The notes beneath the pieces were generated by a model that saw only the letters and a list, made by a program, of their open reading frames with translations, was not told where the DNA came from and did not search any database. DNA of 29,996 nt. It comes from a virus. The translations under genes were made by a program, and so were the position numbers. Positions 18,240-28,087 of this stretch are shown here, one piece after another. The stretch spans positions 1-29,996 of IMG/VR virus record IMGVR_UViG_3300042547_000170. The stretch is one strand, 5' to 3'. Each line of letters starts with the position of its first letter. The stretch's first letter is position 1.

Positions 18240-21167
18240 TTACCTCGCGTAGTTGCCCAGCCGCGGCAGGCGTATCTGGGCTGTTTCAATCCGGCGCTGA
18301 ATGGCTGGCGCGAACTTGCTGTTCATCATCAGATCATTTTGCGCTGCCTTGACGTATCCTGAATAGACATCGCGGATGTTGTCCTGCTGCACATTCCGCG
18401 GGTCATCGCTGAAGCCTGGCGTGTTATACCGCTCGGCGATTGCATCTTTAAGACGCAGCCCGCGACCGTCTGCAATGCGGCCCAACTGCTGCATCATGTA
18501 TGCATACTCATCGACCTCGAGCTTGACCGTCACGCCGGCTGCGGTGACGCTCATGTCAGGCTTCTTGAGCGGGATGCCCAAGCTGATGATGATCTTATCG
18601 GCAGGCCGCTGCTTCGTCTCGCTGTAGCGCACGCCGGTGGTCGAGGCCAGCCAGGGATTGGCCGGATCGACATCGGTCATCGGCTCGCCCAGGTAATCGT
18701 ATGTAACCGGCAGCCGCTCACTTAGGATCGGCGTGCGGGCCTGGCTGCGATTGATACCCTCGAAGAATCCCTTGAGCACTGTCGGCGTGTTGGGCGACTC
18801 AGCAGTCATGCGCTTGAACGGATCGACGCCGCGCTCGACCATTGCCCGCGCTGAACTGAAGATCCCAACCGGCGAGCCCTCGATGACGTAGCTGGCAGCA
18901 GTCCCGGCCAGGCCATCGAGCGCATTCTTGAAGGCCTGCTTCGGATTCGGGATGGTGGCGCTGAACGCACCCGCCAGCGAACTGATTCCCTGCACGAACG
19001 GCATCTGGCCGACGTAGCCGTAGAGACCCCAAGTCGCGCCCAGCAACACCTCGCCGACCAGATCCTGGTTGTCCTCATAGCGGGCATACTCGACCGCGTC
19101 TGCAATCATGGCCATCGGCGCACCAACCGGATCGATTCCGCGGAACGGGACATACAACCGGCCATCCTTGCTGATCGACGGATCGATCCGCATGCCGCTC
19201 AAGTATTTGACGAAGTCTTGATCCCATTCGCCGGCCTGGAAGACGAACGAATACGGACGCCAGCCGCTGTCCAGGTAAATCTTGCGCAGGTTGCTGTCGC
19301 CAGGCCCGCCACCAGTGATCCGGCCATCAGCCGCCAGACTGCCAGCACCGATCATGATGCCGGTGCCCATGCCCCACTTGGCCATAGCGAGCTCGCGCTT
19401 TGCGCCGCCGGCCATGAAGTCCTGCCGCCACTGCTTTGACATCGGAGCGAACGCGCTGTGCTGCATGCCCTCGCTCACAACCCAGATCGGCGTCTTCACG
19501 AACGGCAGCACGATGCGGCCGAGCAGGTTGTCCTGCGCAAGCTCTTGGATCTGCGCGGCGTTGCCGGTCAGCTTGCGGCTGAACGTGATCATGTGGCTGA
19601 AATCACGCGCCAGATCATCGAGCTCTGGCGGGGGGTCAGACAGGAGCTCACCCATCCGCTTGAGGCCAAGCTGCTCGGCTTCCGCTGCAGGCACGCCGGC
19701 ATCCCTGGCAGCGCGTCTGACCTGCTGCTCGGCACGATAGGCCTGGGCATAGAGCTCGGCCCGGTAGCCCATTGTCTTGAAGATCTCGTCCATCGCCATG
19801 ATGGGGCGGCCGCCCAGCAGCGTGACGAAGTTCGCGTATGCGTTGATGCCCTTGACCAGCCCTTCTGTCTCGATGCCGTAGTCGCGGGCATCGAAGATGT
19901 TGTACTGGCCCTCGAGCTTGGTGCCGGCGTCGCTGATGAGCTCGGATCCTGCCCGCATCTCGCGGGTGGTACCGGTGCGCAGTGCCGTGCCAGCCAGGCT
20001 GAACCCTTCGCGCAGAGAATGCACATAGCCGGCCACCATCGCGCCAGCCTCACCGAGCTCGACCTCGGCGCTCATGCCAACCGCACGCTTGGCAGACCCG
20101 GCCAGACCGGCCAGCGCCCTAGTGGCAACAGAGCTCGCCAGGAACGTCGTGTTCGATGTCAGGTTGACAACGTGCGTGCCGATGCCTGAAAGCAGGCCGT
20201 TCTTCCAGGTGCGATCCCACAAGTCTGCGATGAGCCCGGTCTTGCTGACCTTGTTGAGCAGACCCTCGCGGGCACCATCGTCCTGCAGCTGGACGAACTT
20301 CTCGACCAGCACCTTGAGCTCTGGCGCGACCTTTGGATCGGCCAGCATCGTCTTCATCTCAGGATCATTCGGCCCTGGGATCTTCGTGCCTTCGGCGACA
20401 TCCAGAATTCCGGCGGCGCGGCCCTGGCTGACTTCTACACGCCCGACAGCGGTAGCTTGCGCTGCGCGAGTGCGCGACAGCACATAGGCGTCGTTGATCA
20501 GGTTCTGCCGGTTCAGCAGGTACAGCAGCTGCGCCTGCATGTCGACGTTGTCCGGATTCACATACGCCTGCCGCGCCAGGTCGTAGAAGTCCTTGGCGTT
20601 CTGATAGCTCGCCAGGCGCATCCGCATCATGTCGACAGGGATCTCGCCGTACTGCTGCTTGAGCGCAGACAGGTCGCTGATCAGATCCTGGCCGAATCCC
20701 TTCTTCTTGGCCGCGGCGATCGTCTGCTCGAACGTCATGCGCTCGACTTGGATGCCGCTGGACGTGACCAGCGAGTCGACCGTCTGCTTGAAGTCGGCCG
20801 GCCCTTCAACCCGGTTCAGGTTGATCAGCGTGGTCGGCGGGGTGCCGGCTGCTGGCGCAGCCTCGATCGTCTGCTCGATCTTCTGCAGCTGCTGCGGCAG
20901 TGCCTCGAGGGGTTTTGCTGCTGGCGGCGCAGACTCTGCTGCGGCCTTGGCGGCGGCCCTGGCGGCCTCGCCTTCTTTGACGGCCTTGGCCCCGCCGATG
21001 ATGATGTTGCGTAGGCCTGCGACCTGCACCACATTGTCGTCGCCAGTATGCGCTGGCTCAAATGCCGGGATCGGCTCATCCGGCTCCGCGCTCACCTCAC
21101 GCTGCTGCGGAGGCGGGACGATCTCGTCGAGGCGCTGCTCGAGGGGGGCGTTAGGGATGGCCATCAT
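18240..21167 (-). CDS. Large internal virion (ejection) protein
   Basis: A 975-residue protein, ATG 21167 (a second ATG follows at once) with GGAG upstream. The N-terminal 100 residues are Pro/Ala-rich and charged. A long helical middle follows (FGQDLISDLSALKQQYGEI, MRMRLASYQNAKDFYDLARQ), then LWDRTWKNGLLSGIGTHVVN, recognisable from large phage internal proteins. Later come KTPIWVVSEGMQHSAFAPM, GWRPYSFVFQAGEWDQDFVK and RGIDPVGAPMAMIADAVEYA, with short hydrophobic or Gly-rich stretches suited to crossing a membrane. I infer a gp16-like core/ejection protein; no transglycosylase motif was recognised. Confidence 0.72.
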   Translation of the reverse strand: MMAIPNAPLEQRLDEIVPPPQQREVSAEPDEPIPAFEPAHTGDDNVVQVAGLRNIIIGGAKAVKEGEAARAAAKAAAESAPPAAKPLEALPQQLQKIEQTIEAAPAAGTPPTTLINLNRVEGPADFKQTVDSLVTSSGIQVERMTFEQTIAAAKKKGFGQDLISDLSALKQQYGEIPVDMMRMRLASYQNAKDFYDLARQAYVNPDNVDMQAQLLYLLNRQNLINDAYVLSRTRAAQATAVGRVEVSQGRAAGILDVAEGTKIPGPNDPEMKTMLADPKVAPELKVLVEKFVQLQDDGAREGLLNKVSKTGLIADLWDRTWKNGLLSGIGTHVVNLTSNTTFLASSVATRALAGLAGSAKRAVGMSAEVELGEAGAMVAGYVHSLREGFSLAGTALRTGTTREMRAGSELISDAGTKLEGQYNIFDARDYGIETEGLVKGINAYANFVTLLGGRPIMAMDEIFKTMGYRAELYAQAYRAEQQVRRAARDAGVPAAEAEQLGLKRMGELLSDPPPELDDLARDFSHMITFSRKLTGNAAQIQELAQDNLLGRIVLPFVKTPIWVVSEGMQHSAFAPMSKQWRQDFMAGGAKRELAMAKWGMGTGIMIGAGSLAADGRITGGGPGDSNLRKIYLDSGWRPYSFVFQAGEWDQDFVKYLSGMRIDPSISKDGRLYVPFRGIDPVGAPMAMIADAVEYARYEDNQDLVGEVLLGATWGLYGYVGQMPFVQGISSLAGAFSATIPNPKQAFKNALDGLAGTAASYVIEGSPVGIFSSARAMVERGVDPFKRMTAESPNTPTVLKGFFEGINRSQARTPILSERLPVTYDYLGEPMTDVDPANPWLASTTGVRYSETKQRPADKIIISLGIPLKKPDMSVTAAGVTVKLEVDEYAYMMQQLGRIADGRGLRLKDAIAERYNTPGFSDDPRNVQQDNIRDVYSGYVKAAQNDLMMNSKFAPAIQRRIETAQIRLPRLGNYAR

Positions 21168-23416
21168 TGCGCTCCAGACTGCGGAGCGCGGCCGCCCCTA
21201 GTTACGCTTGATTGTCTTCCTGCTCCGGCCTGTCTTCCGGATCGTTTGGATCCATCGGCAGCACCACCTTGGACAGTTCGCGAAACAGCGCCAGCGGATC
21301 CTGCGGCTGGGAGGGGGGTGCCGATTGCGGCTGCGAAGTCGTCGATGAGTTCACGGTTGACTCCTGGCCAGGTGTACCACGGTTTCCCAAAATAGGGGTT
21401 TGGTTTGCCATCTGGCAACGTGTCCTTACTGAAGAATTTTACCCCAGGAAAGTTATCAGGGATAACCCCATTTTTAGGATCCATGACGTGGTCGAACATT
21501 TCGTCCAGGTCTTTCTTTGTCACGGCAACCTTGTCGCCAGTAGCAGTCTGGTAGACAAAGCGATTGCCACCACTTGGCATGCGCTCATAGGTAATGCCGA
21601 AAGCGCGTTCATGCATTCGGCCTTCTTTGACCGGCACATTGGCGAACGGCTGCGCGGCACCCTCGGCTTTCTTGACGATTGTCTCGAGGGTCGGATGCGC
21701 CACCTCCTGGCCAGATGACAGCACCCAGCTTTCCCAGTGGTAACGCCCGATGCTGGCCTGCTCGGGCCTACCAACAGAGGCGTATAGATCCTTGATGCGG
21801 GGGGCTAGCGAACGCTCCAATCCCTCGTACATGGCGAGGCCAGGGCCACCGTCGAACAGGTGGGCTACATCGTCGTAGATCTTGTCGCCACCAGCAAACA
21901 AACGATTGATTTGGATTCTGTCCAACACCATGACATCGTCGCGGCCAGAAACCAACAGCGCGAAAGACAGCACCTTGTTCTTGATGCCTACATCCTCGGC
22001 CAGCCCGTAAAACTGCCTCCGGATCTGCGGGCCAGTCATATCAGGGTTGGCAATCAAATCATGCAACGCCTGCAGCTTGGTGCGCCCATCTGGCAACTTC
22101 TCGCTCATCTTCGGCAGGAATACACGCAGAAAGTCGTTGGCATTGCTGGTGACCATGTTCCCTGGGCTTCCGGCGGGGATGGTTTGCTTAATCATCTGCA
22201 GCCCAGATTCAATGTCTGCAGGCGTGTACTCACCGCGCACTGCTTTTTGAATCACCGGCTGCATTGCCTCGGCCAGGTCGAGGAACCCAGACTCATGCGG
22301 GTAAGCAGATGCCCGACGTGAAAGCATGGCCCAGAACATCAGGGTGCCGGTGGTGTCTGCCCCAGCGGCCCCGCTCTGGTAGGCATTGCGGAACTTGTCC
22401 ACCACTGCAAAGCCGCGGGCCGCTTCATCGATCTGGCCTTTGGTCATGCTTCCGAACCAGCTTGACCACTTGGGCATATCGTTGACGTTCTCAATCATCC
22501 ACCGAGGCGGGATCGGCACTTCGGTTGAGTTGTAAACATTGGCCAGCATGGTGGCGAACGATTCGTTTGACTTCAACGGGTCAGGGAACGATGTCGCAAG
22601 ATCATCAAGCCTAGTCGCAATGTCCTGATAATTGCCAGGATTGACAGCGTTGGTGATGTTCTGACCTTTCCCTTCTGGCGTGTATGAACCGACCACCTTG
22701 ACCCTGTATTGCGGATCCAGTTGCAAGTTCTTGCCAGGCTCAACTTTGTTGCTCAACCTGACAGAGCCTTGATCAGCTTTAGCCGCTGATGCCGCCGTCA
22801 CCTGGCCATAGCGATTGAGCGGCACCGCAGGAAGCAGTAGCCCCTGGCGGCGCAGCAGATCCTCGGCCATCTCTCCGGCCTTCGGCGCGAGCTCGCGGCC
22901 GATTGCAGCGCCAGCCTGCGCGGTGGCCTTGCCCAATCCGAGCGCCGTCTTGCCGCCACCGAATAGCTCGCCCACCGTCTCGGTGACGCCAGCCGATTCG
23001 CGCCGGATCTGATCGGTCTCGCCGGCTGGCACCAGCGGAACCCCCAGCGTCTCGTCAAGGAACTTCTTTACGTCCTCGGTGGTGGGCAGGATGGTCGCGC
23101 CTTTGGTGCCGCGTAGGAACGCATCAAGGCGGCCTTCTCCCGCATTCGGACTAGCAGCTGCTGCAACCCCGCGGGCAAGCGAGATCAGGTCACCAGGCAA
23201 CCCGATCGTGCCCTGCACCGCACCCTTGGCCAGGCCAGCAGGGACATCCATCGCCATCTTTCCGAACGTCGACAGCGGGATGTTCTTGGCGTCCTCGGGC
23301 AGCGTCATCATCGTCGCCGCTTCCTGCAGGTCTGGCGCTGCCGGCTCGTCAGGGTAGGTGGCCTTGAGATAGCCGTCGACGATCCGCTGCTCGAACGGTG
23401 TATAGACTTCGCTCAT
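21164..23416 (-). CDS. Internal virion protein, probable C-terminal frameshift
   Basis: A 750-residue open frame, ATG 23416 (ATGA overlap with the upstream gene). The N-terminus has FEQRIVDGYLKATYPDEPAA and a Gly/Ala-rich hydrophobic region (AGLAKGAVQGTIGLPGDLIS). The middle contains WSSWFGSMTKGQIDEAARGF, KVLSFALLVSGRDDVMVLDR and QINRLFAGGDKIYD, with DRIQINRLF suggesting a nuclease-like or polyvalent internal-protein domain. The last 50 residues are Gly/Ser/Arg-rich and look out of frame; past the C-run at 21313-21318 the other frame gives a natural ending (see the separate entry). Predicted as an ejected core protein. Confidence 0.7.
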   Translation of the reverse strand: MSEVYTPFEQRIVDGYLKATYPDEPAAPDLQEAATMMTLPEDAKNIPLSTFGKMAMDVPAGLAKGAVQGTIGLPGDLISLARGVAAAASPNAGEGRLDAFLRGTKGATILPTTEDVKKFLDETLGVPLVPAGETDQIRRESAGVTETVGELFGGGKTALGLGKATAQAGAAIGRELAPKAGEMAEDLLRRQGLLLPAVPLNRYGQVTAASAAKADQGSVRLSNKVEPGKNLQLDPQYRVKVVGSYTPEGKGQNITNAVNPGNYQDIATRLDDLATSFPDPLKSNESFATMLANVYNSTEVPIPPRWMIENVNDMPKWSSWFGSMTKGQIDEAARGFAVVDKFRNAYQSGAAGADTTGTLMFWAMLSRRASAYPHESGFLDLAEAMQPVIQKAVRGEYTPADIESGLQMIKQTIPAGSPGNMVTSNANDFLRVFLPKMSEKLPDGRTKLQALHDLIANPDMTGPQIRRQFYGLAEDVGIKNKVLSFALLVSGRDDVMVLDRIQINRLFAGGDKIYDDVAHLFDGGPGLAMYEGLERSLAPRIKDLYASVGRPEQASIGRYHWESWVLSSGQEVAHPTLETIVKKAEGAAQPFANVPVKEGRMHERAFGITYERMPSGGNRFVYQTATGDKVAVTKKDLDEMFDHVMDPKNGVIPDNFPGVKFFSKDTLPDGKPNPYFGKPWYTWPGVNRELIDDFAAAIGTPLPAAGSAGAVSRTVQGGAADGSKRSGRQAGAGRQSSVTRGGRAPQSGAQ
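21202..21318 (-). other. Alternative-frame C-terminus of the 750-residue internal protein
   Basis: After a run of six C on the minus strand (21318-21313), the +1 frame reads SQPQDPLALFRELSKVVLPM then DPNDPEDRPEQEDNQA and stops at 21202, 35 bases before the next start. This is natural, acidic and well composed, while the annotated frame here is Gly/Ser/Arg-rich. Either a base was inserted in the run, or a programmed +1 shift takes place at ACC-CCC-C. The frame is also open upstream from an ATG at 21411, so a separate 69-residue gene is possible but less likely. Confidence 0.55.
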
Positions 23417-25152
23417 CGCGCCACCTCACGCAGAATGCGCTGCTGCTGCCGCAGGTAGTCGATGTCCTCCGGCTTCAACTTGTTGTACCGTTTCGCAAGA
23501 TCGTCCAGGTTGGTGTCTGCGCTGATCGTGATGCTGGCAGGTAGCTGCTTCTTCTCGATCAAGTCGCGCACCGTCCGATCGATCGCGGTGGTGGCGTTTG
23601 CTTTCCGAGCATCTGCCTTCTCTGTTTTGTCGTACTGCTGCACGGCCTGGTCGGCCAATATACGGAAGGGGATGCGCTGGCCCGGATTGTTTACTCGAAA
23701 ATCTTCGACCAGCGTGTCAAAGTAGCCATTGATCTTTTGCTCTTTGTCGATCTTGTGCTGATCGTCTTTGGTGGCAAACACGCTTACAACGTCAGGGGTG
23801 CCGGATGCCCGCCTGATGAGCCTGACTGCATCAGATCGCTCGCGATCCAGCGGTTGCTTGAGCTCTGCAGCCAGATCCTTGAACTGCTCGCCGTTCATGC
23901 CGTGACGGTTTGACAGCGTCAACAGTTGCCCAAAGTCGGTGATGTCCCCGCGCTGGATCGCATACTTGGCTGCAGCAAACGCATACGGATCGCCAGGCTT
24001 CTGCTTCGGGTCGAGGAATTTCTCCAGCTGCTCGATCGACATGACGTTGAGCTTGGCGGCCTCGAACGCGATCTCGCGCTGCCGAGTGGGCGGCGTGCCA
24101 GGCGTGAAGTATTCGATCATCAGATCGTTGACCTTGATGTCGCGCTGGCGCTTATCCAGTTTCTCTGCATCCTCGCGCTGGGAAATGCGGGCAGACACCT
24201 CTGCGCGGAACGTCTTGACGATGTCATCGACTGCAGCCTGGTCAGTCGCAACCAGGCCAATCAGCATGTTGTTGTACTTGTTGCCCATGCCGAGCGATCC
24301 GCTGCGGATGTCGGCGATCGTCTGCGTGGTGTTGGTGAAGTAGGCGTCGTTCTGCAGCTGGTTGGTTATGACCGAGACCTTCGCAGCCCTGACCATCTTC
24401 TCGAACTTGTCGCTGTACTCCTTCTGCACGCCGAGGTTGCCCAGCGTCAACGCGGTCGTGCTGATGTTCCGGCGATGAATGTCAGCCAGCGCATCGAACT
24501 GATCGGGCACCTGCGTCGCAGCGGCATAGAGCAGCTTGCCGACTTTGTCGATGTCCATGTCCAGCTTGATGAGGTTCTGCTGCTGCTCGCGCTTCATCTG
24601 CGCTTCGTAGGCCGCATTGAGCACGACGTTGCCGTGCGTGGCCATCGTCGCCCGGAACTTGATTGCAGCCTCGGGATCCTGGCTGGCCAGCGCCCGGCTG
24701 TATCCCTCGGTGAATGTGGCGATCTTTTGGCTGATCTGCTCTCCGGTTGCCTTGCCGCTCTGAATCTCGGTCAGCATCTTCGAGAGCTCGTTGCGGCCCT
24801 CGATCTCAAAATGGCTCGCCAGCTGCAGCCCGCGGGCCTTGCGCAGCGCGTCGGTGTAGATGTTGCCTGCCAGGCCAGGGACGATCGTCGCGCCGTTCTT
24901 GGCGAGCTCGATTTGCTCCGGCGTGATCGGGTTGTCGGCGGCGAACTGCAGCGCCTCCTGCTGCGCGAGCTTGCCGGCCTGCTGAAACGCGCTCTCGCTC
25001 ATGCGGTCGAGCATCTGCGCCAGCGTGCCTGCTTGCTGGGCTGCAGCGCGTGCGGCGATCGGCTCGGCGACCTGTACCTGCGGCTGCGCCATCGGCACGC
25101 CGCCCTGCGCACCGCGCAACATGATCTGACCGGATTCGAGCATCGTCGCCAT
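23413..25152 (-). CDS. Internal virion protein (gp15-like)
   Basis: A 579-residue, mostly helical protein, ATG 25152 in a TGATG overlap with the upstream gene (an ATG three codons on is an alternative). It has a Gln/Ala-rich N-terminus (VAEPIAARAAAQQAGTLAQM, SESAFQQAGKLAQQEALQFA), then NPITPEQIELAKNG, helical repeats with KFRATMATHGNVVLNAAYEA, AQMKREQQQNLIKL and IDKEQKINGYFDTLVEDFR, and a basic C-terminus. Position between the gp14-like protein and the larger core proteins, and the length, match the T7 gp15 role of an extruded tunnel-forming ejection protein. No catalytic motif is seen. Confidence 0.75.
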   Translation of the reverse strand: MATMLESGQIMLRGAQGGVPMAQPQVQVAEPIAARAAAQQAGTLAQMLDRMSESAFQQAGKLAQQEALQFAADNPITPEQIELAKNGATIVPGLAGNIYTDALRKARGLQLASHFEIEGRNELSKMLTEIQSGKATGEQISQKIATFTEGYSRALASQDPEAAIKFRATMATHGNVVLNAAYEAQMKREQQQNLIKLDMDIDKVGKLLYAAATQVPDQFDALADIHRRNISTTALTLGNLGVQKEYSDKFEKMVRAAKVSVITNQLQNDAYFTNTTQTIADIRSGSLGMGNKYNNMLIGLVATDQAAVDDIVKTFRAEVSARISQREDAEKLDKRQRDIKVNDLMIEYFTPGTPPTRQREIAFEAAKLNVMSIEQLEKFLDPKQKPGDPYAFAAAKYAIQRGDITDFGQLLTLSNRHGMNGEQFKDLAAELKQPLDRERSDAVRLIRRASGTPDVVSVFATKDDQHKIDKEQKINGYFDTLVEDFRVNNPGQRIPFRILADQAVQQYDKTEKADARKANATTAIDRTVRDLIEKKQLPASITISADTNLDDLAKRYNKLKPEDIDYLRQQQRILREVAR

Positions 25153-25811
25153 CAGAGCGTCCTCGCAGCGCCAATAAGGCCTTGTGTCAACGTCGCGCCA
25201 GCAAGTAGACCGCCAGTCCTGCGAGCAGTGGCTGCAGCGAACTCAAGCCCACCTGCCTGTCGCTGGGCCTGGAAGCGCGAAAGGGTCGCCTGCAGTTCTG
25301 TCGACTGCAACATGGCCGACGCATCCTCGAACCCGAGCACTTGCGCCGTCAGCGCGTTGAGCTCGGCAATGTCCACGTCGCGCATCACAGCCTGCACGTT
25401 CGCCGTCTGGATGCCCTGGATGCTGCCCTCGCCGAGCGCCACCCCAGACGCAGCCGCCCGAGCACGCGCCGCCGCGTTGGTCTTGCGGAGATTGCGCAGT
25501 AGCGTGTTGCCAGCGATCTTGTAGTTCATCGCCTCCATGTCGGCACGCTTGAGCATGCGGCCGGCTTGGATGGTTGCGTATTGCTCGGAGAGATCGGCCC
25601 GAATTTCGGCCACCGCGAGCGTGTCGCGGGCCTGCACCAGGTAGGCCGTCTGCTGGTTGATTGCCTGGGCCTGCTGCGCCTGCGCTGCGCCATACGCGCC
25701 GATCAGGCCAGCGACGCCATACATCTGCCCAGTAGACAGGAACGGAGCGGCTGCGGCTGCAGCTGGTGCGCCTCCTACAGAACCCGGATCGTAGCCACCA
25801 ACGTCGGCCAT
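25152..25811 (-). CDS. Internal virion protein (gp14-like)
   Basis: A 219-residue protein. I chose ATG 25811, directly after the stop of tail tubular protein B; the longer frame to 25847 is shadow. The N-terminus is Gly/Ala-rich with a hydrophobic stretch (GGAPAAAAAAPFLSTGQM, YGVAGLIGAYGAAQAQQAQA), then a helical core (DMEAMNYKIAGNTLLRNLRK, TNAAARARAAASGVALGEGS, ATLSRFQAQRQAGGLEF). This is the typical layout of the smallest podovirus core protein, thought to line the outer-membrane part of the ejection channel. Confidence 0.78.
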   Translation of the reverse strand: MADVGGYDPGSVGGAPAAAAAAPFLSTGQMYGVAGLIGAYGAAQAQQAQAINQQTAYLVQARDTLAVAEIRADLSEQYATIQAGRMLKRADMEAMNYKIAGNTLLRNLRKTNAAARARAAASGVALGEGSIQGIQTANVQAVMRDVDIAELNALTAQVLGFEDASAMLQSTELQATLSRFQAQRQAGGLEFAAATARRTGGLLAGATLTQGLIGAARTL

Positions 25812-25812
25812 C

Positions 25813-28086
25813 CTATGTCCCCGAATAAACCGCGATGCGGTAGTCAAGACCCAGCAGCGTCATCTTCAGCGGCAGCGTCTGCGAGATCTCGATCGCCTGC
25901 TCGCGGTCGTAGCCCAGCACTCCGTTCACGCGCTTGATGCCGGTGAAGGTCGGCACCGGCTCGTCGAGCAGCGGGTTGTCCATCAGCCGGAACGCAACCG
26001 GCTGGTTGTTGATCTCGAGCTCCTGCGTGTCCTTCACCACCGCGCTGATCTCGACGATCCGCTTCTTGAAGCTCACGCGGCTGCCGGTCTGCAGCTGGAT
26101 CTCAGCCGGCATCGTCTTGGCGTACACGGTGAAAGGCAGGCCGACCTCGTAGCTGAAGACCGAGGCCCGGTCGAACGTCACAGTGCCGGATCCGCTCACC
26201 ACCTCGTTGCCCTGCGGCACGCCGTCGCAGATCACGTTCACCGTCTTGCGGGTCATCACCAGGCTGGACGCGCTGGCAGCAGCGCCGCCGGTCACCGCGC
26301 AGTCGGTGTACACCGCATCGTCAAACAGTTCGATCAGGTACTTGGTGCCCGCGAACTCCTGCACGATGCCATCACCGCCCTCGGTCAGGATCTCGCTCCC
26401 AGACTCTAGCAGCAGCGCACCGGAAGCCACGCGCTCGGCCACCGTGTAGATGTCTGTCACGTCCACGCCAACATCGATGAACTCGCCATCGGTCACGAAC
26501 TCAGACGGCGCGGTGATCTGCTGGCTGCGCATGATGCTGAACGCCGCCATCGTGCCGTCGGTAGTGTTGGTGAGCAGCAGCAGGTCGGCCTCGTCGGTGC
26601 TAGTGGCGCGTCGGATCGCCATCCGCTGCGGGCCTTTCAGCAGGTGCCCGGACAGCAGCGAGATCCGCTGCGTGATGTAGGTCAGCTGCGTGTCCGCGAA
26701 GACGAACTCGTTGAGAGACTTGCCCTGGCGCTGGATGAAGACCGTGCCGCTCTCGACCGACTGCACCCGCGTGCCAGGCTTGATGCCGTTGCGGGACACG
26801 TTCTTGAACGTGAACGTCAACGGGGTGATCGGATCTGATCCCTGCTGCGGGACGAAGAACTCGCCGCCGGTGGTGAACACCTGGAAGTCGCGGCCGCTGA
26901 TGATGTCGGTGATGACGTTCAGATCATTCGTGTCGAGCGTCGCCTCGACCGCATCGTCGTCCAAGTTCTCGGTCGGCACGAACTCGTAGAAGAGCCCGAT
27001 CTTCGAGCCCCAGATCGTGCTGGGCCTTGATTTGCTGCCGCCAAAGAACAGCCGTCCCTCGTGGAAGCTCACCGTCCTCGGCCACCCTCGACTGGCAGAC
27101 CAGACATCCTCGTAGTTGTGCTCGAGCTCCCAGTTGCCGGCAGCAACCGCGGTCGTGTTGAAGAACGGGTACTCGACCACCGCGTTGACCACTGTCGAGC
27201 TGACGTACTGGACAATCCTTGCACGGCCCTGCGGGCTCACGTTGATGTACTGATTGACCGATTCGGTTGTCCATGTCGTGATCGAGTAATTGCTCGCACT
27301 GGTTGGTGCCGTCGTCCATGCCGGGGTTATCGTCGCGACCTTGGTACTGCCGACATAGTCCTCGATGACCCTGATCTGCCCCGCACCAGGCCCGCTGGTG
27401 ATCGTGACGTACATGCCGTTGTAGATGTCGTCGGTGGCGCTAGATGTTGATTTCAGCGTGATTGTGGTACTGGTGCCAGCCTGTGCTGCTCCGCTGTCAT
27501 GGTTGGTCGCAGAAGCCGTCAGCGTGATATTCCCAGATACAGCTGACGGGGTTAGCGTCGAACCGATGTTCGTATCAAAGTTAATGTTGAATGCATACTT
27601 CGGGATGCTGTCGAACGTGATGGTGGTGGCCGTCCAGGCGCTGTCGCTGGTGCGCTGGATCTGCACCGGCTGCAGGTCGGGATGCACCACGATCAGCGTG
27701 TCAGCCGATTGTGTCCAACACATGTCGTCGACAATCGCGCTGGTGATGCTCGAGACAGACAGGTAGTTGTTCCCGCTGCCGTTGATGTTGGTGATCAGCG
27801 CCCCGTTCTTGATGACGTACATGCGCTGATGAACGAAGCAGAGCATGTAGCTGTCGTCGACAGAGAACTGGAACGACACCAGGCGCACACCGTCCGAGGC
27901 GTTGCTCGGGAGCTCTGCGACGTACTTGGTGCCAGGCCGGCGGCGCAGCCCGCCCTGGGGCTGGATCAGGACATTGGTGGCCTTGGCCAGCGCGTTGTTG
28001 TAGGCCTGCAGGTCGACTCGGGCCCGCAGCAGGGGATCGAGCTCGCCCGTCGAGAAGTTGCTCTGCAGGTCGACGAAGCGCGGCAC
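25813..28086 (-). CDS. Tail tubular protein B (gp12-like tail nozzle)
   Basis: A 757-residue protein starting at GTG 28086 (TGAC-GTG after tail tubular protein A). The N-terminus FVDLQSNFSTGELDPLLRAR then NNALAKATNVLIQPQGGLRR and RPGTKYVAEL is diagnostic of the T7 gp12-type nozzle family (F..GELSP....R.D...Y....... N..P...G...RPG). The rest is beta-rich with ASRGWPRTVSFHEGRLFFGG, SKSRPSTIWGSKIG and QGKSLNEFVFA, as in these nozzle proteins. It forms the distal tail tube. It includes the segment LLLESGSEILTEGGDGIV, an echo of the LEDGG repeats at 1666-1971. Confidence 0.92.
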   Translation of the reverse strand: MPRFVDLQSNFSTGELDPLLRARVDLQAYNNALAKATNVLIQPQGGLRRRPGTKYVAELPSNASDGVRLVSFQFSVDDSYMLCFVHQRMYVIKNGALITNINGSGNNYLSVSSITSAIVDDMCWTQSADTLIVVHPDLQPVQIQRTSDSAWTATTITFDSIPKYAFNINFDTNIGSTLTPSAVSGNITLTASATNHDSGAAQAGTSTTITLKSTSSATDDIYNGMYVTITSGPGAGQIRVIEDYVGSTKVATITPAWTTAPTSASNYSITTWTTESVNQYINVSPQGRARIVQYVSSTVVNAVVEYPFFNTTAVAAGNWELEHNYEDVWSASRGWPRTVSFHEGRLFFGGSKSRPSTIWGSKIGLFYEFVPTENLDDDAVEATLDTNDLNVITDIISGRDFQVFTTGGEFFVPQQGSDPITPLTFTFKNVSRNGIKPGTRVQSVESGTVFIQRQGKSLNEFVFADTQLTYITQRISLLSGHLLKGPQRMAIRRATSTDEADLLLLTNTTDGTMAAFSIMRSQQITAPSEFVTDGEFIDVGVDVTDIYTVAERVASGALLLESGSEILTEGGDGIVQEFAGTKYLIELFDDAVYTDCAVTGGAAASASSLVMTRKTVNVICDGVPQGNEVVSGSGTVTFDRASVFSYEVGLPFTVYAKTMPAEIQLQTGSRVSFKKRIVEISAVVKDTQELEINNQPVAFRLMDNPLLDEPVPTFTGIKRVNGVLGYDREQAIEISQTLPLKMTLLGLDYRIAVYSGT

Positions 28087-28087
28087 G

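Noticed and set aside
23926-25524. 532-residue plus-strand open frame opposite two internal virion genes
   Set aside because: Antisense to two overlapping genes whose products look natural; composition is Leu/Arg/Val-biased with no domain, so it is a shadow.
18240-25811. Lytic transglycosylase domain in the internal virion proteins, as in T7 gp16
   Set aside because: No transglycosylase catalytic Glu-Ser context or typical following motifs were recognised in any of the core proteins.
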